Assembly: GCA_031553685.1 (NCBI GenBank)
Contig: JAVBLE010000034.1
Coordinates: forward strand, 1 to 44,650
Direction of reading: 5' to 3'
DNA: 44,650 nucleotides
From: JAFGVL01 sp031553685
GTDB taxonomy: Bacteria; Bacteroidota; Bacteroidia; Bacteroidales; Paludibacteraceae
The notes under the pieces were generated by a model. The model saw only the letters and a program-made list of their open reading frames with translations, did not search any database and had not been told where the DNA came from. The position numbers and the translations under genes are program-made. Positions within the stretch are counted from its first letter, which is position 1. Every line of letters starts with the position of its first letter. Of this stretch, positions 39,015-44,650 are shown piece by piece.

Positions 39015-40442
39015 ATGAGAAAAACAATTTTGCTGGCAGCTTTGTTAGCTTCATGCAGCTTATTTGCCCAAAAAGGGACAAACACATCTAATGCTTGGAA
39101 AGAAATGGACAAAGTATTGGAAAACATCAAAGAACCAAAGTTCGGTGATGCAAAACTTAAAATTACAGATTTTGGGGCAAAAGCGGGTGTTGAAAATTAC
39201 AAAAGCACTGCTATTAACGATGCAATCAATGCCTGTGCTGCTAAAGGCGGCGGTATGGTCATTGTTCCCAAAGGCATTTTTTACACCGGACCGATCACCT
39301 TGAAAAGCAATGTAAACCTGCATCTGGAGGACGGAGCTGTGTTGAAATTCTCGACCGATCCGAAAGACTATGAACCCATGGTTCGCACCGTCTGGGAAGG
39401 ATGGGACTGTATCAACTACCGCCCGTTGATTTATGCTGTTGGCGAAAAAAACATTGCGATTACCGGCAAAGGGATTTTGGACGGACAAGCTACCGACTTT
39501 AATTGGTGGCCTTGGAAAGGCAAACCCGAACATGGCTGGAAGCAAGGCATGATAAGCCAGGAATGGAACGGGACAAAAGAAAATGGCGGGCGTAATCGCT
39601 TAGCTAAAATGGAAGAAGACGGTGTGCCGATGGAAAAACGCGTAATGAGTTACGAAGACCGTTTGCGCCCAACATTTGTTGAACCTCAAAATTGCGAAAA
39701 TGTCCTGTTGGAAGGCTTTACTTTAACCAATTCTCCATTCTGGTGTTTGCACCCGTTTATGTGCGAAAATGTGATTGTGCGCGGCGTAACCGTGAAAAGT
39801 CATGGACCGAATAATGACGGTTGCGATCCTGAATCTTGCAAAAATGTGTTGATTGAAAAATGTTCGTTCGACACCGGCGATGATTGTATTGCCATCAAAT
39901 CGGGCAAAAACAGCGATGGACGCACCCGCAATAAACCTTCCGAAAATATTATTGTTCGTGGTTGCGAGATGAAAGATGGGCATGGCGGCGTAGTGCTTGG
40001 CAGCGAAATTTCGGGCAATGTACGCAATGTGTGGGTCGAAGATTGCAACATGGACAGTCCAAATCTTGAACGCGTAATCCGCATAAAATCAAATCCGGTT
40101 CGTGGCGGACTGTTAGAAAACTTCTACATTCGTAACATTACAGTTGGCAAATGCGAAAAAGCAATTTTTGGCGCCGAGATGAAATACGAAAAAGTAACCA
40201 AAGGTGATTACATGCCGATTGCGCGAAATTTCACTTTTGAAAATATAACCAGCCAAAGCAGCGAGTATGGCGTGCTGATTGACGGCATCCCCAATGTACC
40301 GGAGCAAGTAATGGATATCTCGTTTAACAATTGTATATTCAACGGAGTGAGCAAAGCACCTTATAAAATGACCGGTGTAAAAAACATCACTTTTGACAAT
40401 GTGAAAATAAACGGCGAAACAGTTGTGTACGAAAACAAATAA
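39015..40442 (+). CDS. Glycoside hydrolase family 28 (polygalacturonase-like)
   Basis: 475 aa. Signal peptide MRKTILLAALLASCSLFAQ. The mature enzyme begins ITDFGAKAGVENYKSTAIND, followed by GGGMVIVPKGIFYTGPITLK and the parallel beta-helix. Catalytic motifs are in order: GPNNDGCDPES (two Asp), DTGDDCIAIKSGK (Asp-Asp), GHGGVVLGSE, RVIRIKSNP. All GH28 acidic residues are present. It hydrolyses alpha-galacturonosyl links in pectin-type or rhamnogalacturonan chains, probably exo-acting like most Bacteroidetes members with such inserts. Monocistronic with terminator at 40464. No SusCD pair lies nearby. Confidence 0.92.
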   Translation: MRKTILLAALLASCSLFAQKGTNTSNAWKEMDKVLENIKEPKFGDAKLKITDFGAKAGVENYKSTAINDAINACAAKGGGMVIVPKGIFYTGPITLKSNVNLHLEDGAVLKFSTDPKDYEPMVRTVWEGWDCINYRPLIYAVGEKNIAITGKGILDGQATDFNWWPWKGKPEHGWKQGMISQEWNGTKENGGRNRLAKMEEDGVPMEKRVMSYEDRLRPTFVEPQNCENVLLEGFTLTNSPFWCLHPFMCENVIVRGVTVKSHGPNNDGCDPESCKNVLIEKCSFDTGDDCIAIKSGKNSDGRTRNKPSENIIVRGCEMKDGHGGVVLGSEISGNVRNVWVEDCNMDSPNLERVIRIKSNPVRGGLLENFYIRNITVGKCEKAIFGAEMKYEKVTKGDYMPIARNFTFENITSQSSEYGVLIDGIPNVPEQVMDISFNNCIFNGVSKAPYKMTGVKNITFDNVKINGETVVYENK

Positions 40443-40463
40443 ACCACAATTTCGATAAAAGTA

Positions 40464-40509
40464 GATGCCTTCAAACGAACTTAAAAATCCGTTGAAGGCA
40501 TCTTTTTTT
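40464..40509 (+). terminator. Terminator of the GH28 gene
   Basis: GATGCCTTCAA (40464-40474) pairs perfectly with TTGAAGGCATC (40492-40502), followed by seven T's. Confidence 0.9.
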
Positions 40510-40560
40510 GAATATAAAAATAATTGGAATTATCCTTTTTCTATTGTAAAAAAAGGATTC

Positions 40561-40664
40561 GTCATACCGCGCTTGACGCGGTATCGCCCATAAAGCAATT
40601 AATGGTTATTATGCGATTGCGGGTCTGCTGAACTTGATTCAGTGCCGCAATGACAAGAATAGTA
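40561..40664. repeat. REP-like intergenic palindrome cluster
   Basis: GTCAT and ATGAC close the unit. Inside are ATACCGCG-CTTGA-CGCGGTAT and ATTGCGGGTCTGCTGAA-CTTGA-TTCAGTGCCGCAAT. Two strong hairpins of this kind are typical of dispersed extragenic repeats. No coding potential. Confidence 0.6.
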
Positions 40665-40686
40665 AAAGGGATAATTCTGAAAATAA

Positions 40687-41739
40687 TTATTTCACCGTTA
40701 CCATCGTAGCCCCAAAGCCATACTCGCGAAACGATGCATCTTGTACATAATAATTGGGATGATTCAGTTTAAAGTGTTGCAGAATTTTATTGCGAAGCAC
40801 GCCATCGCCTTTACCATGAATAAAAACAATTTTCTTTCCTTTTTGATCTTTGTTTTCTTTTAAAACTTTTTTCACCACTCCCATCTGGTATTCCAACATA
40901 TCATTGTTACTCATACCCGAAGTGCTATCAAGCAAAGCGTTGATATGCAAATCTATTTCCAAAATATCGCTTTGAGGTTGCGGTTTCTTTTGTTTGGGAA
41001 AAGATTTCGGAGCATCACTCTTGTTTCGCAACAATTCGTTAGCTTGCTCTTGTGTCAAATTAATCTCATAATACGGATTATCATTTTTCATCACAGTAAG
41101 CAACATAGCTTGCTCATGGAAATAATCGTTTTCGGTAAAGCTATGCAACTTGTAAAACCGCACCAGACTGATCCGCAAGTCCATATCAATAATCGGCTTG
41201 AATGTGTATGTCTTTGTTTTAAAAGCAATACACTGCACCCGGATTTTCTCCCAATCGTTCAGTTTTTCCTTATTCACTTCGCACAACTCCACCTTTGTAT
41301 TCGGTTCGATAGTACCTTGTGCACGGGGTTTCTGTCCATTCGCAACAGAAGTAGAAACCGTATAATGCAAAAAGTAATTGCTATCGTTGATTAAAAAAGC
41401 TGTGTAATTAGTTGTTTGAAGCTGCTTTATATTGTCAGGCACAAACGCTAAAAAGATAGTCAACTTTTCACCTTCGGGCGTTTCGTCCTTGTACTGATAT
41501 TCGGGTTCGGGCTCTTCACGGATTATAATAGGAGCTTGCGCAGTAGGCGTTTGGCGTTGCTTTTCGGGCAAATTTGTTTCGCTGTTCACACTCTCAATCA
41601 CCACACATTCGCGTATCAGCACAGGCGTTTCAAACCCGTCGTCCTCCTCTACCAACACAATGTCTTTCCCTTGAAAGCCGCGCACTACACCACCTCCCAC
41701 GGCATTTAAAAACCGAACTCTATCACCTATTTTTATCAT
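40687..41739 (-). CDS. DUF2027 and Smr-domain protein
   Basis: 350 aa. N-terminus MIKIGDRVRFLNAVGGGVVR plus GKDIVLVEEDDGFETPVLIR is the SH3-like DUF2027 start seen in Bacteroidetes. A second beta-rich domain (~100-215) contains TIFLAFVPDNIKQL. The C-terminal Smr domain (~262-350) has LEIDLHINALLD, KIVFIHGKGDGVLRNKI and FGATMVTVK, with the DLH and HGKG motifs. Smr domains are nicking endonucleases or RNA-cleaving factors linked to mismatch repair or ribosome rescue. The role of the fusion is unknown. Single leftward gene. Confidence 0.88.
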   Translation of the reverse strand: MIKIGDRVRFLNAVGGGVVRGFQGKDIVLVEEDDGFETPVLIRECVVIESVNSETNLPEKQRQTPTAQAPIIIREEPEPEYQYKDETPEGEKLTIFLAFVPDNIKQLQTTNYTAFLINDSNYFLHYTVSTSVANGQKPRAQGTIEPNTKVELCEVNKEKLNDWEKIRVQCIAFKTKTYTFKPIIDMDLRISLVRFYKLHSFTENDYFHEQAMLLTVMKNDNPYYEINLTQEQANELLRNKSDAPKSFPKQKKPQPQSDILEIDLHINALLDSTSGMSNNDMLEYQMGVVKKVLKENKDQKGKKIVFIHGKGDGVLRNKILQHFKLNHPNYYVQDASFREYGFGATMVTVK

Positions 41740-41835
41740 ATATTTTATTATTATTTGATTTTTGACACAGAGAAAAAGAGATTTTGGGTAGGTATCATAT
41801 GCTGTTGATTTTTATTATTTTTTGAACATGCATAC

Positions 41836-41914
41836 ATCGAGAATGCACAGGGAGCCACAGAGACGAAAAATCTTTGATTTTTCAAACTCGGTGTTCCTCC
41901 GTGCATTCTCGATT
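41836..41914. repeat. Imperfect 27-bp inverted repeat
   Basis: ATCGAGAATGCACAGGGAGC near 41838 pairs imperfectly with GTTCCTCCGTGCATTCTCGAT ending near 41913; an AAAATCTTTGATTTTT hairpin lies between the arms. It is an extragenic repeat of the CACAGAG type. Confidence 0.5.
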
Positions 41915-41936
41915 GAACCTTTTGTAATAATTCATT

Positions 41937-42148
41937 TTAGTACATGACAAAATAATTTTTAATGTTTAAACTAATAAAAGTATCGTCATGTCGACCAAAA
42001 CGACGAGGCACGAGGAGTGTCGTGGAGACATCGCAAAAGCAGCATTAATCAGTCTTTTGCGATGTCTCGACAAGCTCGACATGACGATATTTTTTTTGAT
42101 TTTGTATTGTTCTCTTAATTTTTGTCATGTACTAAGATAATTCATTTT
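41937..42148. mobile_element. MITE-like element with internal palindrome
   Basis: Terminal inverted repeats TTAGTACATGACAAAA (41937-41952) and TTTTGTCATGTACTAA (42120-42135) are perfect over 16 bp. ATAATTCATTTT occurs directly on both sides (41927-41938 and 42137-42148), as a target duplication would. Inside, CGTCATGTCGA / TCGACATGACG and GAGACATCGCAAAAG / CTTTTGCGATGTCTC form a further palindrome. It is about 200 bp and noncoding, so non-autonomous if mobile. No matching transposase is in the window. Confidence 0.6.
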
Positions 42149-42213
42149 TATCAAAATCACTTTCTGTTGTTAAATAACAATATCCTCTGTGTGAAAAAAT
42201 GTATTACGAGATA

Positions 42214-42723
42214 TTATTCTACATACCAACTTGCATACATTGCATAGTTGTGAGCTATTCCTTGATTAATCTCTTTGGTTTGTTCGGGCGACGCCTTCTT
42301 CACAAACTTTGCCGGAACACCCGCCCAAATCGTGTAAGGCTCAATCACTGTACCGCCTAGCACCAAAGCACCTGCCGCTACAATAGCCCCTTCGCCCACT
42401 ACGGCATGATCGAGTACAGTGGAATTAATCCCGATAAGCGCATAATCGTTCACCCGCGCACCATGTACAACGGCATTGTGTCCGATGGTTACATAATTAC
42501 CAATCTCGCAAACCGATTTTTGAAACAGCGTGTGTAGCACCGCACCATCCTGTATATTGGTGTGATTGCCTATGCGAATTGAATTTACATCGCCGCGCAC
42601 CACCGCATTAAACCACACGCTGCAACCTTCGCCCATTATCACATCGCCTACAACAGTGGCATTTTCGGCTATAAAACAATCATTCGGGATTTCGGGCGTA
42701 ACGCCTCGTACTGTTTGTATCAT
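42214..42723 (-). CDS. Gamma-carbonic-anhydrase-like hexapeptide protein
   Basis: 169 aa, the usual size. Left-handed beta-helix hexapeptide repeats run through about 15-145 (IAENATVVGDVIMGEGCSVW, FNAVVRGDVNSIRIGNHTNI). The three zinc histidines of the family are in place: QDGAVLHT, IGHNAVVHG (two His). Related proteins (YrdA, PaaY, CaiE) are metal-binding and may or may not have carbonic anhydrase activity. Single leftward gene, divergent from the S74-protein operon. Confidence 0.9.
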   Translation of the reverse strand: MIQTVRGVTPEIPNDCFIAENATVVGDVIMGEGCSVWFNAVVRGDVNSIRIGNHTNIQDGAVLHTLFQKSVCEIGNYVTIGHNAVVHGARVNDYALIGINSTVLDHAVVGEGAIVAAGALVLGGTVIEPYTIWAGVPAKFVKKASPEQTKEINQGIAHNYAMYASWYVE

Positions 42724-42773
42724 GATTTTTATTATATATTTATCAAATACAAAAGTACGAAATCTTTTATTTT

Positions 42774-42804
42774 TTTGTTAAATAACAAAAAAAAATTACT
42801 TTTG
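42774..42804 (+). promoter_or_regulatory. Promoter of the S74-protein operon
   Basis: TTTG at 42774-42777, a 19-bp spacer and TACTTTTG at 42797-42804 fit the Bacteroidetes consensus exactly. Transcription would start near 42811, leaving a leader of about 257 nt before the ATG at 43068. Confidence 0.65.
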
Positions 42805-42810
42805 TATTCA

Positions 42811-43067
42811 TAACAAACCGACAACGGTCGGACCAATTTTATTAAAAACAAAAAGCGTTCGCTTTTATTCTTAATTTCGAAAATTAGAGACTTTCAGAAT
42901 AAGTAAGAATAAGTAGGCAACGCTCACATCGTTTATACGGCGTGGGCTATACTTATTTACTTATAAGGTCCTCTAATACCTCGAAATTGAATAAGCCATA
43001 GTTCCACGCTTTTCAATTCTACAAATCTGCCAACGGGAACTTGAGGCAAACAAAAACTTTTTATAAC
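42811..43067 (+). ncRNA. Long, highly structured 5' leader (candidate)
   Basis: Local hairpins CCGAC-AACG-GTCGG and AAAAGCG-TT-CGCTTTT come first. They are followed by a nested series of stems: AATTTCGA (42873-42880) with TCGAAATT (42981-42988), ATTAGAG (42883-42889) with CTCTAAT (42971-42977), the AAGTAAGAATAAGTA arm (42901-42915) with TACTTATTTACTTAT (42950-42964), ACGC (42920-42923) with GCGT (42940-42943), and an inner CGT-TTAT-ACG. No ORF is present. It may be a cis-regulatory RNA or a folded repeat element placed in the leader. Confidence 0.45.
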
Positions 43068-44072
43068 ATGAAAAAGATTTTTCTTTCGCTGTCCTTGTTG
43101 GCAGCCGTGCTTTTACAAAGTGTAAATGCACAAATGACTGTGGGAACAAGTGCTGCTCCTGTAGCAGGTTCTGTGTTGGATTTGAGCCAGGTATCGGCTA
43201 AAAACCTGGGGCTGATGATTCCGCAGGTTAATTTGTCTACAATCTCGGGAACCAACAAAACTAATCTTGAGAAAGAAGGCATGGTGGTGTACAATTTAGC
43301 GGACAAAGCATTTTATGCGTATCAAAATGGGGTATGGGTAACATTCGCAACTTTGATTAATGGACGCATTGCATATGGCACTACTACTCCTAATTTAAAT
43401 GCAGGACTTCATATTATGGGTGATGGAAGTAATGATGATATTGTCTTTGACGGAATAGCAGATGCACCATTAATTAGGATGCGCCGTGCTAATGGTTCAA
43501 AAACAACTCCAGCTAATTTAACCAATGGAGATTTAATTGGAGGCATAAATTTCGGAGCGCAGATAAATGGAGGTATGGCAGAAGGTATTGCATCAATAAT
43601 GGCAAATTATAGAGGTACAGGCACAACAAATGCCTCTTCATTATCTATCAACTCATCTACAGCCTCAGTATATCTACATGAAAACGGCAATGTAGGAATA
43701 GGAACCTCTACCCCCACCACCTATAAGCTCCAAGTAGCAGGTACAGCCGGCGGAACGAGTTGGACAAACATCTCCGACGCCCGCTACAAAACCAATATCC
43801 AAACCATCCAAAACCCACTGCAAAAAGTACTGCAACTGCAAGGCAAAACCTACAAATTTGATACTGAAAAGTGGAAAGACAAAGGATTTCTTGCTGGCAC
43901 ACAATATGGAGTGATTGCCCAAGAGGTAGAAAAGATAGTTCCCGAAGTGGTAACCACCGATGCCGAAGGCTATAAAGGAGTGAATTATGACGCACTTGTA
44001 CCGCTGTTGATCGAAGCCATCAAAGCACAGCAAGCGCAAATTGACGAGTTGAAAAAGCAAATCAATAAATAA
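43068..44072 (+). CDS. Secreted protein with S74 intramolecular chaperone domain
   Basis: 334 aa from ATG 43068 (MKKIFLSLSLLAAVLLQSVNA signal peptide); an upstream Met at 43041 would spoil the signal. The N-terminal part (GTSAAPVAGSVLDLSQVSAK NLGLMIPQV) is typical of Bacteroidetes surface proteins that resemble phage tail fibres. Near 220 is a GNVGIGTSTPTTYKLQVAGT motif. The C-terminal ~105 residues (ISDARYKTNIQTIQNPLQKV ... YGVIAQEVEKIVPEVVTTD ... YDALVPLLIEAIKAQQ) form a peptidase S74 domain, which trimerises and cleaves itself off tail spikes. The final helix is a coiled coil. It is followed after 17 bp by another secreted-protein gene. Confidence 0.85.
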   Translation: MKKIFLSLSLLAAVLLQSVNAQMTVGTSAAPVAGSVLDLSQVSAKNLGLMIPQVNLSTISGTNKTNLEKEGMVVYNLADKAFYAYQNGVWVTFATLINGRIAYGTTTPNLNAGLHIMGDGSNDDIVFDGIADAPLIRMRRANGSKTTPANLTNGDLIGGINFGAQINGGMAEGIASIMANYRGTGTTNASSLSINSSTASVYLHENGNVGIGTSTPTTYKLQVAGTAGGTSWTNISDARYKTNIQTIQNPLQKVLQLQGKTYKFDTEKWKDKGFLAGTQYGVIAQEVEKIVPEVVTTDAEGYKGVNYDALVPLLIEAIKAQQAQIDELKKQINK

Positions 44073-44089
44073 TCCTAAAAACCGGAACT

Positions 44090-44650
44090 ATGAACTTTAT
44101 CCGAAAATTATTTATTGTATTAAGCTTTATAATTTGGCTTAATACACCTGCCTCTTCGCAAGGTTACAACTATGGCAAAGCAACCATCGGCACCCACCCA
44201 ACCTTAGCCAACGGCAGCCTTACCAACAGAAGCACAGGCGAACTACACTTAGGCGCAGGCACAGCAGGGCAACAGAAGAACCAGTTCACCCTTACCGGTA
44301 ATTATCTAGGCGAAAGCGGTTCGAGGCTTTACTCTTCGATAACTGCCAACACCAATGCTTCTGGCACAAAAGGTTATCTTTCTATGTCGGGAACAGCCAA
44401 GAGAAGCGGCGGTTCGACATTAATCGTGCTTGATTTATTGAGCACTTGGGATGGTAGCCGTATCGACTTGGCTGAAGCGCTGAATTCAGGTTCTGATGCA
44501 GACGCTTTCACCATGAATGCGACCACAGCCAGTACTTCGGGCAGGACAGCAAAACTGTTTAACGAACTATCCGGCAGCAAGCGGATTTGGTATATCGGCG
44601 AAGAACCGATTATCGTTTCTTCGTGCGAAAGCATTTGTGAAGGAGCGGGC
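44090..44650 (+). CDS. Secreted protein, 3'-truncated by the window edge
   Basis: ATG at 44090 opens 187 codons without a stop to the window end. Signal peptide MNFIRKLFIVLSFIIWLNTP ASSQ, then a beta-rich surface-type sequence: IGTHPTLANGSLTNRSTGEL, YLGESGSRLYSSITANTNAS, RSGGSTLIVLDLLSTWDGSR and a Cys pair near the edge (VSSCESICEGAG). It lies 17 bp after the S74-protein gene, so is probably in the same operon. It is likely a large exported protein of the T9SS type, but the C-terminus is not visible. Confidence 0.8.
   Translation, partial: MNFIRKLFIVLSFIIWLNTPASSQGYNYGKATIGTHPTLANGSLTNRSTGELHLGAGTAGQQKNQFTLTGNYLGESGSRLYSSITANTNASGTKGYLSMSGTAKRSGGSTLIVLDLLSTWDGSRIDLAEALNSGSDADAFTMNATTASTSGRTAKLFNELSGSKRIWYIGEEPIIVSSCESICEGAG

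Noticed and set aside
1..44650. CRISPR arrays or rRNA operons
   Set aside because: No regularly spaced repeat series and no rRNA-like conserved stretches were seen. The repeats present are dispersed hairpins or pairs.

Overview
The window looks like a chromosomal stretch from a member of the Bacteroidales (Dysgonomonadaceae or Paludibacteraceae-like; the family is a guess). The signs are TAnnTTTG/TTTG promoters, little use of Shine-Dalgarno sites, a PPi-dependent phosphofructokinase, a DUF2027-Smr protein, a GTPase-motif-deficient EF-G2, lipoproteins and proteins with Por (type IX) secretion sorting domains. Housekeeping genes are moderately AT-rich and at least two accessory blocks are far more AT-rich.

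Layout. 1-168: 3' end of an IS256-family element. 320-8000: leftward locus of secreted proteins: an internally duplicated 342-aa protein, a Sel1-repeat T9SS protein, a 543-aa acidic/cysteine-rich protein, and three paralogous lipoproteins, two of them preceded by remnants of the 543-aa protein's C-terminus. This resembles the orphan-module arrays next to polymorphic toxins. 8.7-13.3 kb: rluB-type pseudouridine synthase, a pdxA homologue that has lost its metal ligands, and a divergent pfp-HIT pair. 13.49-23.56 kb: a 10,047-bp integrative element (element A) with a 22-bp direct repeat at its ends. It is inserted in the codons of the catalytic P-loop of a low-molecular-weight phosphatase gene, and its right end rebuilds the 5' end of that gene with a new GTG start. 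It carries a tyrosine integrase, two XRE regulators, a primase-like replication protein, a DUF2693 protein, a serine recombinase, a T9SS-exported GLUG-like protein and a tight three-gene sce7726/sce7725/HEPN-RES operon with its own promoter (best candidate here for an undescribed defence-type system).

23.5-33.1 kb: phosphatase, nucleoside-type MFS permease, GNAT N-acyltransferase, GT22-like mannosyltransferase, small membrane protein, FtsB/DivIC, EF-G2, trigger factor, YebC. 33.2-38.7 kb: accessory block with a ParE-type toxin-antitoxin pair, a lipocalin-like lipoprotein, a small resolvase, an XRE regulator, a 54-codon ORF coupled to a large serine recombinase, ending at a tRNA-Arg(ACG). The recombinase reading frame runs through the tRNA terminator into the tRNA, which suggests a second inserted element (element B). 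39.0-44.65 kb: GH28 polygalacturonase-like enzyme, DUF2027-Smr protein, a small inverted-repeat element, gamma-carbonic anhydrase-like protein, then a promoter with a long, strongly foldable leader before an S74-domain surface protein and a truncated secreted-protein gene.

All family names come from reading motifs by eye; no database search was run.
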